A stretch of DNA of 64,000 nucleotides from Streptomyces sp. RerS4. GTDB lineage: Bacteria; Actinomycetota; Actinomycetes; Streptomycetales; Streptomycetaceae. How positions within the stretch are numbered: position 1 is the stretch's first letter; every line of letters starts with the position of its first letter. The stretch covers positions 3,805,501 through 3,869,500 of the forward strand of contig NZ_CP097322.1 in the NCBI RefSeq assembly GCF_023515955.1, given 5' to 3'. Positions 22,508 to 33,275 of this stretch are shown here, in pieces. A model generated the notes under the pieces. The model searched no databases, had not been told where the DNA came from, and was given only the letters and a program-made list of their open reading frames with translations. A program made the translations under genes and the position numbers.

Positions 22508-24765
22508 GTGTCGTCCCTTGCGCTGTACCGCCGCTACCGCCCCGAGTCGTTCGCCGAGGTCATCGGGCAGGACCATGTCACGGTCCCGCTCATGCAGGCC
22601 CTGCGGAACAACCGGGTCAATCACGCGTACCTGTTCAGCGGGCCGCGCGGGTGTGGAAAGACGACCAGCGCGCGGATCCTCGCGCGGTGCCTGAACTGTG
22701 AGCAGGGTCCCACCCCCGACCCCTGCGGCGAGTGCCAGTCCTGCCGTGACCTGGCCAGGAACGGGCCGGGGTCGATCGACGTCATCGAGATCGACGCCGC
22801 GTCGCACGGTGGCGTGGACGATGCCCGTGACCTGCGCGAGAAGGCGTTCTTCGGGCCGGCGTCGAGCCGGTACAAGATCTACATCATCGACGAGGCCCAC
22901 ATGGTCACCTCGGCGGGCTTCAACGCCCTGCTGAAGGTGGTCGAGGAGCCTCCGGAGCACCTCAAGTTCATCTTCGCCACCACCGAGCCCGAGAAGGTCA
23001 TCGGGACCATCCGGTCCCGGACGCACCACTACCCCTTCCGGCTCGTGCCGCCCGGCACGCTGCGCGACTACCTCGGTGAGGTCTGCGGCCGCGAGGGCGC
23101 CCACGTCGAGGACGGCGTGCTGCCGCTCGTCGTGCGGGCCGGCGCCGGATCCGTGCGTGACTCCATGTCCGTCATGGACCAGCTGCTCGCCGGCGCCGGG
23201 GCCGAGGGTGTGACGTATGCCATGGCCACCTCCCTGCTCGGGTACACCGAGGGCTCGCTGCTCGACTCCGTCATCGACGCCTTCGCCGCCGGCGACGGGG
23301 CAGCCGCGTTCGAGGTCGTCGACCGGGTGGTCGAGGGCGGCAACGACCCGCGCCGGTTCGTCGCCGACCTGCTGGAGCGGCTGCGCGACCTGGTGATCCT
23401 GGCCGCCGTGCCCGACGCGGGGGAGAAGGGGCTCATCGACGCTCCCGCCGATCTCGTGGAGCGGATGCAGGCCCAGGCGTCGGTGTTCGGCGCCGCCGAG
23501 CTGTCGCGCGCCGCCGACCTGGTCAACGCCGGGCTCACCGAGATGCGGGGGGCGACCTCGCCCCGGCTCCAGCTGGAGCTGATCTGCGCGCGGGTGCTGC
23601 TGCCCGCCGCCTTCGACGACGAGCGCTCCTTCCAGGCCCGCCTCGACCGGCTCGAACGGAGCGGCCCGCCCGCCGGTGTGGCGTACGCCGCCCCGGCCGC
23701 CGCCCCCGCCATGGGATACGTTCCCGCGCCCGAGGCCCATGGCATGGCTCCGGCCGGCCCGGGTGGCGGGGTCGCCGCCGCGCGTGCCGCCGTACGGGGC
23801 CCCGAGCCGCAGCCCGCGGCGCCGGTGGCACCCGTAGCGGCGGAGCCCGCGCCGCAGCCCGCAGCCGCGGCCGCCGCCCCGGCCCCGCCGCCCTCCCGCC
23901 CCCGCGCCCGCCGCCCCGGGGCCTGGCCCGGTGCCGCGCAGCCCGGCAGCGGTGCGCCCGCGCCCGGCGCCTGGCCCGGAGCCGCGACCCCGGCCACCCC
24001 GCCCCGGCCGCCGCTCCCGCCCCGGCGCCTGGCCCAGCGCCGCCGCCCCGGCAGCGGCGCCCCGGCCCCACCCCGGCCCCGGCCCCGGCACCCGCCCCGA
24101 CGTCCGCCCCGCCCGCCGCCGCGCCCTCCCCCGGCATGGCCGCCGGCGCGGGACAGGTCCAGGCGATGTGGCCCGGCGTCCTGGAGGCCGTGAAGAACCG
24201 CCGCCGCTTCACCTGGATCCTGCTCAGCCAGAACGCCCAGGTCACCGGCTTCGACGGCACCACCCTCCAGCTCGGCTTCCCCAACGCTGGCGCCCGCGAC
24301 AACTTCGCGAGCAGCGGCAGCGAGGACGTCCTCAAGGCGGTGCTCTCCGAGCAGTTCCAGGTCAACTGGAAGATCGACGCCGTGGTGGGAGGCGGCGGCC
24401 CCGCCCCGACCCAGCAGTCCTCTTACGCCGCCCCGCCGGCCCCCGCCCAGGCCCCGGCCGCGCCCACCCCCGCCTACAACCCGCCACCGGCGCCCCACCA
24501 GAACCAGCAGAGCCACCAGCCCCACCAGCCCCAGCAGCCCCAGGCGTCCGCCCCGCAGCAGCCGTACCAGCCACCGGCACCCCAGCAGTCCCACCAGTCC
24601 CACCAGTCCCAGCCCCCCACCCCGCAGGCCCCCCCGCCCGTCGCCCCCGAGGACGACGTGGCGGAGGCCGACGACCCCGACCTCGTCGAGAGCGCCCTGA
24701 CCGGACACGACCTGATCGTGCGCGAGCTCGGAGCCACCGTTGTGGAGGAATACACGAATGAGTAG
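22508..24765 (+). CDS. dnaX: DNA polymerase III subunits gamma and tau, split over two frames
   Basis: Clamp-loader ATPase. Residues 1-380 are standard: SSLALYRRYRPESFAEVIGQ, Walker A GPRGCGKTTS, the zinc cysteines (CLNCEQGPTPDPCGECQSC), and IIDEAHMV. After a Pro/Ala-rich linker the tau C-terminal domain (VQAMWPGVLEAVKNRRRFTW, from about 24157) follows, but in another frame: the first frame runs to a stop at 24193, while the C-terminal part is read from the frame ending at 24765. Total length would be ~752 codons, normal for Streptomyces DnaX. As written, a single-frame product would lose the tau end. Start: GTG at 22508, with the family's typical first residues and no good ribosome-binding site. 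See the frame-break entry. Confidence 0.9.
23985..24080 (+). other. Frame-break zone in the dnaX linker
   Basis: The repeat motif PGAWP is read in the dnaX frame twice (about 23915 and 23964), a third time (PGAWPSAAAPAAAP, about 24023) only in the next frame, and the downstream TPAPAPAPAPTSAPP only in the third. So the frame appears to move twice, once in roughly 23990-24022 and once in roughly 24045-24075, within C-rich DNA. Confidence 0.7.
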
Positions 24766-24825
24766 CGCCCCGTAGTTGGGTGGCCGCACGAAACCCGCCA
24801 CGCCGGCCGGGCTACCCTGGGCGGC

Positions 24826-26079
<1,254 letters not shown>

Positions 26080-26099
26080 CCAGCACGGCGGAGCGAGCA

Positions 26100-26133
26100 C
26101 GGGCCCGGGGCGCGCGGACGCGCACCGGGCCCG
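26100..26133 (+). terminator. Terminator after purD
   Basis: CGGGCCCGG (26100-26108) pairs with CCGGGCCCG (26125-26133); an inner GCGCG/CGCGC stem lengthens it. Confidence 0.6.
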
Positions 26134-26365
26134 CGCGCGTGTCCGCGTACGAGTGCCTCCGGCCGCGTTCGAGCGCACCCACCTTTACCCAAAGCCATTC
26201 CATCGGGTGATGTCACCCGGTCCGCCTGACGCCCGGCCGCTCCCCAACTAGGGTGCGGCGCAAGCATTCCGGCACATGGCCCACCGGCATTGCGATGTCG
26301 GTGGCGGGTGTCACAGTGGGGGAGTGAGCAACGCCGCCGCAGGGCAGAGGGGGTGAGGTCCGGCC

Positions 26366-28051
26366 GTGTCCGGAACCGGTTCGATCGCAGAAGTGGGCGT
26401 GCCGTCCGCACGATCCCGCGCCCTCGCCGTGCTGCGCGTCCGCAGCAGGGCGCTGGCCGCCGTGCTGGTGCCCACCGCCGTCGCGGTGGTGCTCGTGACC
26501 GCCCGGATGACGGGCCGGCTGGCCGGGGACCCCTGGCCGACGGTGACCCTCGTCGTGTGCGCGGTCGCCGCGCTGGTCCTGCTCGCCGGCGGCATCTTCG
26601 GCGCCGTCGTGGTGCGGGCCGGTCCGGCCGTGACACCGACGGTGCCGCTGCCGGAGAGCGCCGCGCCCGACCTCTACCGCCTCGTGCGGGACCTGGCCGA
26701 CCGGATGGACGTTCCCGCGCCCTCCGCGATAGCCCTGACCCCGGACTGCGACAGCTGGCTGGAGGACCGCGCGCATGCCGCGCACCGGCGCGCGGGCATA
26801 TCCGCGGGTCCGGAGTCCGAGCCCGGCGCCGCCCCCGTCCTCGTGATCGGTTCGCCGTTCCTGTGGTGGATGCGGGTCGCGGAGCTACGGGCAGTCCTCG
26901 CGCCCGTCGTCGCCGGTACGGGCCCCTCCGCGCACCCCGACATAGCCGACGCGCGCGGCTTCGTCCGCGGGCTCGACGCCGCCGTGGACATCGGCGACCG
27001 GCCCGGCCTCGGCTGGATCGCCGGCCCCGCCCGGCTGCTGCTGCGGCTGTGCCGGACGGACGCCGCCGAGATGGAGCGCGGCGTCGCCGCCGCCGCATCG
27101 GACCGCGCCCAGGACGTGGACTACGGGCTGCGCATCATGGCCCAGGAGCAAGTCGGCCTCGCCTACGCGGGCTGGGACCGATTGTTGACCCGCGTCGCGC
27201 TGCCCGCCTGGCGGATGGGCCGCTGGCCCGCGCACCTCGACGCCGGGGTGGTCTCCGCCCTGACGGAACTGTCCCGCCGCGACCGGCTGGCCGACGGGTT
27301 CACCTCGCGCCTCGAAGAGCGCCCCGCCTGCGATCTGCTGGAGCAGCCCGGCGTGGTCGACGAGGCCGCCTCCCTGCTGGCGGCGCGGCTCTTCCACGGC
27401 GGCCCCGCCGAAACCGGGCCGGACTGGGCCCCGGTGGACTGGGCGGAGTATCCGCGGGAGGTCGTCGACCGCAAGTGGCGTACGGAGGCGGCCCGCCTGC
27501 ACGCGGCCCTCGACGCCCTCGCCACCGCCCCGACCCCGACGGCCCCCGCCACCACCCCGGCTCCCGCCACCACCCCGGCTCCCGCCCCCACCCCGGCCCC
27601 GCCCACCGACGGCCTCGGCGGGCCCACGCTGGAGCGGGTCCTCGGCTACCTCACCGACCCGGCGGGCCACTGCGCCGCCGGCGAGGCCCTCGCCGGACGC
27701 CTGAGCGGCGACCTGGCCCGGGAGGAACGTGCCGCCGACTCCCGCGCGGCCGCCGAGAAGGCCCGGGGAGCCGACACGATGCCGCTCTTCCCGCTCCAGC
27801 CCCCGCGCAGCGGCCGGGACCTGCTCGCCGACCACGTCACCGCCCTGGTCTGCTGCGCCGCCGTGGACTACGCCGGCGCCGGCCCGGGGTTGGACTGGCT
27901 CGACGGCCCGGTCCTGCTGGTCGGCGGCGAGCGCCGCTCGGACCTCGCGCCGCTCGTGCTCTCCCTCGTGGAGGACGGGGACCCGGCGCCACTGCGCGAC
28001 TGGCTCGCGGAGGTCGGCGTCCGCCCGGAGAAGCCGGTCCGCCTCGCCTGA
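26366..28051 (+). CDS. Membrane protein resembling M48 peptidases but without the zinc motif
   Basis: A 561-residue protein with two N-terminal transmembrane helices (about 30-47 and 55-78). A region similar to M48-type membrane peptidases follows: APDLYRLVRDLADRMDVPAP, then PVLVIGSPFL and the ELRAVLAP stretch where active members read ELRAVLAHExxH. The histidines of HExxH are missing, so it is probably a non-catalytic relative. A Pro/Thr/Ala-repeat linker (PATTPAPATTPAPAPTPAPP, about 393-412) separates a C-terminal domain of unknown fold. The GTG at 26366 follows GAGGGGGTGAGG. In Streptomyces such a gene usually stands between purD and purC. Confidence 0.75.
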   Translation: MSGTGSIAEVGVPSARSRALAVLRVRSRALAAVLVPTAVAVVLVTARMTGRLAGDPWPTVTLVVCAVAALVLLAGGIFGAVVVRAGPAVTPTVPLPESAAPDLYRLVRDLADRMDVPAPSAIALTPDCDSWLEDRAHAAHRRAGISAGPESEPGAAPVLVIGSPFLWWMRVAELRAVLAPVVAGTGPSAHPDIADARGFVRGLDAAVDIGDRPGLGWIAGPARLLLRLCRTDAAEMERGVAAAASDRAQDVDYGLRIMAQEQVGLAYAGWDRLLTRVALPAWRMGRWPAHLDAGVVSALTELSRRDRLADGFTSRLEERPACDLLEQPGVVDEAASLLAARLFHGGPAETGPDWAPVDWAEYPREVVDRKWRTEAARLHAALDALATAPTPTAPATTPAPATTPAPAPTPAPPTDGLGGPTLERVLGYLTDPAGHCAAGEALAGRLSGDLAREERAADSRAAAEKARGADTMPLFPLQPPRSGRDLLADHVTALVCCAAVDYAGAGPGLDWLDGPVLLVGGERRSDLAPLVLSLVEDGDPAPLRDWLAEVGVRPEKPVRLA

Positions 28052-28262
28052 GCGCCTCGCCCCCGGGTCCGACCGACGTCCGAGCCACCCCACGCCACCC
28101 CCCAAGCGGCGGCCACCCTTCCGTTCACGTCAATTCGCGACGAACGGTGACGGAGTGCGTGCGTTATGTGATGTGCTGGGACCGGTCGCGCGGCGGTGTC
28201 CGAAACCCACCGCGCGCCAAGACGACGAAGACACGTTCGGGGGAGCGAGGGAGGGGAGCGGT

Positions 28263-29753
28263 ATGGGTGCGGACCAGATCCGGCGATGGGAGTCAGGTGC
28301 GCTCGCGCACGCGGTGAACGACCCCTTCGGCCAGGGCCCCCTGCCCTGGTTCCGAGGCAGCGAGCTCTACTTCGGCGACACCGGCCAAGTCGTCCCCTGG
28401 TACGCCGACCCGGCCGCCACCCCCGGCTCCCTCCCCCGAGCCCACGGCACCCCGGGCGGCTCCGGCGGCCCGCGCACCGCCGACGACGTCCACCGGCAGA
28501 TCAAGGGCTTCTCCTCCACCGGAGCCGTCACCCCCGGCGAGGCCATCGACTTCCACATCACCGTCGACCCACCCCAGCAGTTCTCCGTCGACGTCTACCG
28601 CATCGGCCACTACGGCGGCGACGGCGCCTCCAAGATCACCACGAGCCCCCGGCTGTCCGGCATCGTCCAGCCGCCCCCGCTCACCGCCGACCGCACCGTC
28701 TCCTGCCACCACTGGTGGCAGTCCTGGCGCCTCCAGATCCCCTCGTACTGGACCGTCGGCGCCTACGTCGCCGTCCTCACCACCGCCGACGGCCACCGCT
28801 CACACATCCCCTTCACGGTCCGCGACGACCACCCCGCCGACCTGCTCCTCCTGCTCCCCGACATCACCTGGCAGGCCTACAACCTCTACCCGGAGGACGG
28901 CCGCACCGGCGCCAGCCTCTACCACGCGTGGGACGAGGACGGCCGCCTCCTCGACGAGCGGGACGCCGCCATCACCGTCTCCTTCGACCGCCCCTACGCG
29001 GGCGCCGGCCTCCCCCTGCACGTCGGCCACGCGTACGACTTCATCCGCTGGGCCGAGCGCTACGGCTACGACCTCGCCTACGCCGACACCCGCGACCTGC
29101 ACGCCGGCCGCGTCGACCCGACGCGCTACCGGGGCCTGGTCTTCCCCGGCCACGACGAGTACTGGTCGCTCCCGATGCGCCGCACCGCCGAACGCGCCCG
29201 CGACCACGGCACCTCGCTCGTCTTCCTCTCCGCCAACACCATGTACTGGCAGGTCGAACTGGCCCCCTCCCCCTCCGGAGTGCCCGACCGGCTCCTCACC
29301 TGCCGAAAACGCCGCGGCCCCGGCCGCCCCAGCCTGTGGCGCGAGATCGACCGCCCTGAACAGCAACTGCTGGGCATCCAGTACGCCGGCCGCGTCCCCG
29401 AGCCCGCCCCGCTCGTCGTGCGCAACGCCACGCACTGGCTGTGGGACTCCACCGGCGCCGCCGAGAACGACGAGCTCGACGGCCTCGTCGCCGGCGAGGC
29501 CGACCGCTACTTCCCCCGCACCCAGCTGCCCCCGCACCAGGACCGGATCCTGCTCGCGCACTCCCCGTACCGCGACGGCGAGGGCGCCAAGCGCCATCAG
29601 GAGACCTCCCTCTACCGGTCCCCCAGCGGCGCGCTCGTCTTCGCCTCCGGCACCTTCGCCTGGTCCCCGGCCCTCGACCGCCCCGGCCACGTGGACGAAC
29701 GGATCCAGCGGGCGACGGCGAACCTCCTCGACCGGATCTGCAAGCGCGACTAG
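28263..29753 (+). CDS. N,N-dimethylformamidase beta-subunit-like protein
   Basis: A 496-residue protein whose body matches the C-terminal domain of the large (beta) subunit of N,N-dimethylformamidase: FSVDVYRIGHYGGDGASKIT, ITWQAYNLYPEDGRTGASLY, VFPGHDEYWSLPMRRTAERA and FASGTFAWSPALDRPGHVD. True DMFase needs a small alpha subunit and iron; neither a partner gene nor an export signal is seen. Related orphan genes are common in Streptomyces and have unknown substrates. Start: ATG at 28263 with GGGGAG four bases upstream; frame open further up but not coding in character. Confidence 0.85.
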   Translation: MGADQIRRWESGALAHAVNDPFGQGPLPWFRGSELYFGDTGQVVPWYADPAATPGSLPRAHGTPGGSGGPRTADDVHRQIKGFSSTGAVTPGEAIDFHITVDPPQQFSVDVYRIGHYGGDGASKITTSPRLSGIVQPPPLTADRTVSCHHWWQSWRLQIPSYWTVGAYVAVLTTADGHRSHIPFTVRDDHPADLLLLLPDITWQAYNLYPEDGRTGASLYHAWDEDGRLLDERDAAITVSFDRPYAGAGLPLHVGHAYDFIRWAERYGYDLAYADTRDLHAGRVDPTRYRGLVFPGHDEYWSLPMRRTAERARDHGTSLVFLSANTMYWQVELAPSPSGVPDRLLTCRKRRGPGRPSLWREIDRPEQQLLGIQYAGRVPEPAPLVVRNATHWLWDSTGAAENDELDGLVAGEADRYFPRTQLPPHQDRILLAHSPYRDGEGAKRHQETSLYRSPSGALVFASGTFAWSPALDRPGHVDERIQRATANLLDRICKRD

Positions 29754-29859
29754 GACACCCGCCAGGACGCCGACCACGGGCGGCGCACCCCAAGGCCCGT
29801 TCCCGCCGCCCGGTGGGGGAGAATGGCCGTGCGCTCGTACAGAACCACAGGGAGACCCC

Positions 29860-30762
29860 GTGCCCGGATTCGTCGAAAAGCCCGAGCCGGTCCAGGTGCC
29901 CGGCCTCGTCCACCTCCACACCGGCAAGGTCCGCGACCTCTACCGCGACGAGGACGGCCGGCTCGTCATGGTCGCCAGCGACCGCATCTCCGCGGCCGAC
30001 TGGGTCCTGCCCACCGAGATCCCGGACAAGGGTCGCATCCTGACCCAGCTCTCCCTGTGGTGGTTCGACCAGCTCGCCGACCTGGTCCCGAACCACGTCC
30101 TGTCGACCGAGCTGCCCGCCGGCGCCCCCGCCGACTGGGCCGGCCGCACGCTGGTGTGCCGCAGCCTCGACATGGTCCCCGTCGAGTGCGTGGCCCGCGG
30201 CTACCTGACCGGCTCCGGCCTCGCCGAGTACGAGAAGACCCGTACGGTCTGCGGCCTCGCCCTGCCCGAGGGCCTGGTCGACGGCTCCGAACTGCCCGCG
30301 CCGATCTTCACCCCGGCCGCGAAGGCCGATGTCGGCGACCACGACGAGAACGTCTCCTACGAGGAGGTCGCGCGCTCCACCGGCGCCGAGACGGCCGCGA
30401 TGCTGCGCCAGACGACCCTCGCCGTCTACAGCCGCGCCCGTGACATCGCCCGCGAGCGCGGGATCATCCTGGCGGACACCAAGTTCGAGTTCGGCTTCGA
30501 CAAGGACGGCACCCTGGTCGCCGCCGACGAGGTCCTCACCCCGGACTCGTCCCGCTTCTGGCCGGCCGACCTGTGGGAGCCGGGTCACGCCCAGCCCTCG
30601 TTCGACAAGCAGTACGTCCGCGACTGGCTCGCCTCCCCGGCCTCCGGCTGGAACCCGAAGGGCGAACTCCCGCCGCCCCCGCTGCCCGAGGACGTCGTCG
30701 CGCAGACCCGCGCCAAGTACGTGGAGGCCTACGAGCGCCTCACCGGCCAGACCTGGCACTGA
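29860..30762 (+). CDS. purC: SAICAR synthetase (phosphoribosylaminoimidazole-succinocarboxamide synthase)
   Basis: Converts CAIR, aspartate and ATP to SAICAR. A 300-residue protein of the longer, eukaryote-like class found in actinobacteria. Signatures: HTGKVRDLY at the N-terminus, VASDRISAADWVLPTEIPDK, MVPVECVARGYLTGSG and LADTKFEFGFD with EVLTPDSSRFWP. The GTG at 29860 has GGGAGA five bases upstream. It is followed by the hairpin at 30840-30870, which can serve both it and the convergent tRNA-Gly. Confidence 0.96.
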   Translation: MPGFVEKPEPVQVPGLVHLHTGKVRDLYRDEDGRLVMVASDRISAADWVLPTEIPDKGRILTQLSLWWFDQLADLVPNHVLSTELPAGAPADWAGRTLVCRSLDMVPVECVARGYLTGSGLAEYEKTRTVCGLALPEGLVDGSELPAPIFTPAAKADVGDHDENVSYEEVARSTGAETAAMLRQTTLAVYSRARDIARERGIILADTKFEFGFDKDGTLVAADEVLTPDSSRFWPADLWEPGHAQPSFDKQYVRDWLASPASGWNPKGELPPPPLPEDVVAQTRAKYVEAYERLTGQTWH

Positions 30763-30839
30763 CGCCACTGCGCCGCCGGCCGGGGCACCCCCCGGCCGGC
30801 GGCGGTGACGGCTCCCCGACCCCGCGCCGCGCACACGAA

Positions 30840-30870
30840 GAAGCCCCCCGGTCCAGGACCGGGGGGCTTC
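30840..30870. terminator. Bidirectional terminator between purC and tRNA-Gly
   Basis: GAAGCCCCCCGGTCC (30840-30854) pairs with GGACCGGGGGGCTTC (30856-30870), 15 bp. Confidence 0.8.
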
Positions 30871-30878
30871 TCTCGCTG

Positions 30879-30951
<73 letters not shown>

Positions 30952-30975
30952 AGGTGCGCCGTAACGCGAGACCTA

Positions 30976-31587
30976 CTATACCCAACCTCGCGCGCGTGCG
31001 AGACGCACGGCCGTGTGCCGGTTCTCGGCGCCCAGCTTCGTCGCCGCCGACGACAGGTAGTTGCGCACCGTCCCCTGCGACAGCGAGGCCCGCTCCGCGA
31101 CCTCCGCGATGGGCGCTCCGTCGGCCGCGAGTTCCAGCACCTCGGCCTCCCGCGCGGTCAGCGGCGAGTCCCCCGCGCTGATCGCGTCGGCCGCCAACTC
31201 CGGGTCCACGTAACGGCCTCCGGCGTGCACGGTCCGGATCAGCTCGGCGAGCTGCTGCGCCGAGACCGTCTTCGGCGCGAAGGCCCGGACGCCGGCCGCC
31301 AGGGCCCGCTTCAGGTGTCCGGGCCGGCCGTGACTGGTCACGATCATGGCCTTGCACTCGGGGAGTTCGGACCGCAGCGATGTGGCGACACTCACACCGT
31401 CCGCCCCCGGCATCTGGAGGTCCAGCACCGCCACGTCCGGCCGGTGCGCCCGCGCCATGGCCAACGCCTCCGGCCCCGAAGCCGCCTCCGCGACGACGAC
31501 CAGGTCGTCCTCCAGCGCCAACAGCGCGGCCACCGCACCCCGGATCAGGTGCTCGTCGTCCGCCAGCAGAACCCGTACGGGCTTCAC
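30976..31587 (-). CDS. LuxR-type (NarL-family) response regulator
   Basis: A 203-residue response regulator. The receiver starts VRVLLADDEHLIRGAVAALL (D10/D11 acid pocket), with the phospho-acceptor in DVAVLDLQMPGADGV and the conserved lysine in FAPKTVSAQQL. The DNA-binding domain is LTAREAEVLELAADGAPIAE with the helix-turn-helix up to RNYLSSAATKLGAENR. The GTG at 31587 overlaps the stop of the sensor-kinase gene by four bases (GTGA). Together they form a two-component system; its signal is unknown. Confidence 0.93.
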   Translation of the reverse strand: MKPVRVLLADDEHLIRGAVAALLALEDDLVVVAEAASGPEALAMARAHRPDVAVLDLQMPGADGVSVATSLRSELPECKAMIVTSHGRPGHLKRALAAGVRAFAPKTVSAQQLAELIRTVHAGGRYVDPELAADAISAGDSPLTAREAEVLELAADGAPIAEVAERASLSQGTVRNYLSSAATKLGAENRHTAVRLARARGWV

Positions 31588-32828
31588 GCGCCCACCTCCG
31601 TCGCGCCCACGCGCGCTCCCGTCACCTCGGCCCGCAGCCGGAACAGGCCGCCCCCGGCCGGTCCCGCCGTCAGGGTCCCGTCCACCGCCGCGAGCCGTTC
31701 CCGCAGCCCCGCGAGCCCGGACCCCGGAGGTCCGGCCGGGGCCTCGGGCACCCCGTCGTTCTCCACCAGCAGGGTCACCGCCTCCGAGGGCCGCCCCACC
31801 GTCAGCCGGATCAGGCAGCTGCGCGCGTCCCCGTGCCGCAACACGTTCGTGGTGGCCTCCCGCACCACCCAGCCGAGCGCCGACTGCACCTCGGACGGCA
31901 ACGTCCGCACCGCCGCCGTACGGAACTCCACCCGGCAGTCCATCCCGGCCGCGCTCAGCACCCCGCGCGCCCCCTCCAGCTCCACCGCGAGGTCGGCCTC
32001 CCGGTAGCCGCGCACCACGTCGCGCACCTCCCGCTGGGACTGCCGCGCGATCCGCTGCACCTCGATCATCTGGTCCACCGCCTCGGGGCGTTCCCGCCGG
32101 GCCAGCCGCACCGCCAGCTCGCTCTTGAGGGCGATCACCGCGAGGTTGCGGCCCATCACGTCGTGCAGGTCCCGCCCGAAGCGCAGCCGCTCCTCGGCGA
32201 CGGCCAGCCGGGCCTGGAGCTCCCGGGCGTGCTCCAGTTCGTGGACGGTGCTCACCAGCCAGCCGGAGAACCCGTAGGTGAACGCGAGGAACGCGCTGGT
32301 CAGCAGCACCCCGACGAAGTACCCGAGCACCTCGCTCAGCGACAGGCCGAGCGCGGCCACCACCGCCGCCGTCCCGCCCGCTGCGACCAGGGGCACGTAC
32401 CACATGTGCCGGACGCGGCGCAGACTCATGGCGATGGATCCGCAGCCGAAGCAGCCCACGCCGACCACCAGCGCCGGCGCCACGGAGTCGTCGAGCGAGC
32501 CGAAGCGGCGCAGGAGCAGGAAGAGCAGCATGGCGGCGGCCGTCAGGACCGCGGTCGCCGCCGCGAGCCGCACCGGCCGCTCCCGACGGTCGGCCACGCT
32601 GTCCAGGGCCCGGGAGGTGAGGAATCCGGCCAGGACGGCGTGCGCGCAGACCACCAGGAAGACCGCCGCACCCAGCGGCCTCGGGGTGTCGTTGTCCTGC
32701 GGCGAGAGGCCCATCAGCCCGACGGACACCATCTCGATGGGCACGAAGGAGTGGAAGGACCAGCGCGTGTACAGCTCGACCTTTCCCGCGCTCCCGCGGT
32801 TCTTCCACCACCCGGTCAGCTTCGACAC
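31584..32828 (-). CDS. Sensor histidine kinase (HisKA_3 type)
   Basis: A 414-residue membrane kinase. Six or so hydrophobic segments fill the first ~200 residues (MVSVGLMGL, VFLVVCAHAVLAGF and others). The phospho-acceptor is in FGRDLHDVMGRNLAVIALKS; the ATP domain has VREATTNVLRHGDA (N box) and GSGLAGLRERLAAV (G box). The GTG at 32828 with GGGGGGAC upstream is preferred over the ATG at 32864. Its last four bases overlap the start of the response-regulator gene. The tRNA-Gly upstream has its own terminator, so this pair needs a promoter in 32829-32887. Confidence 0.88.
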   Translation of the reverse strand: MSKLTGWWKNRGSAGKVELYTRWSFHSFVPIEMVSVGLMGLSPQDNDTPRPLGAAVFLVVCAHAVLAGFLTSRALDSVADRRERPVRLAAATAVLTAAAMLLFLLLRRFGSLDDSVAPALVVGVGCFGCGSIAMSLRRVRHMWYVPLVAAGGTAAVVAALGLSLSEVLGYFVGVLLTSAFLAFTYGFSGWLVSTVHELEHARELQARLAVAEERLRFGRDLHDVMGRNLAVIALKSELAVRLARRERPEAVDQMIEVQRIARQSQREVRDVVRGYREADLAVELEGARGVLSAAGMDCRVEFRTAAVRTLPSEVQSALGWVVREATTNVLRHGDARSCLIRLTVGRPSEAVTLLVENDGVPEAPAGPPGSGLAGLRERLAAVDGTLTAGPAGGGLFRLRAEVTGARVGATEVGA

Positions 32829-32887
32829 GGCACACGTCCCCCCGGTAGCGAACACCCCGACCATGATTGTCGCCCAAAGGGAAATGA

Positions 32888-32922
32888 CGAAGGCCCCGAT
32901 CGGAATCCGATCGGGGCCTTCG
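32888..32922 (-). terminator. Terminator of tRNA-Gly copy 2
   Basis: CGAAGGCCCCGATCGGA (32888-32904) pairs with its complement at 32906-32922, a 17-bp stem. Confidence 0.8.
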
Positions 32923-32929
32923 TACGCTG

Positions 32930-33002
<73 letters not shown>

Positions 33003-33081
33003 ATGCTGCCACGACACGAATGCCGTCGCGATGCGAGCATCACTCTACCTGATCCACAACCGTGATCGGTAAAGCGTGCAG

Positions 33082-33153
33082 AGCGGGTGACAGGGATTGC
33101 ACACTGCGCCTCCCCCCTGGAAGGGGGGTGTTCTGCTACTGAACTACACCCGC
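33082..33153 (-). tRNA. tRNA-Gly(TCC)
   Basis: A 72-nt tRNA: acceptor GCGGGTG/CACCCGC, anticodon stem CCCCC/GGGGG, loop CTTCCAG giving anticodon TCC. It lies 79 bp upstream of copy 2 of tRNA-Gly(GCC), same strand. Confidence 0.93.
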
Positions 33154-33275
33154 ACGACTCGGGGGCTTCGGCTTTTCGGCCTGGCCCCTCGGCGTGATCC
33201 ACACACTAGCCGATCGGAGGGGGTGGATGCCAAATCCGCCCCCGCCCGCCCCCGGTGGGGCCGGCGGCGACGCCC

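Noticed and set aside
21929..24091. Long minus-strand open frame across tRNA-Ser, the SRP RNA and dnaX
   Set aside because: It runs through a tRNA and an ncRNA and is antisense to the conserved DnaX domains; only its last ~45 codons look like an old gene end.
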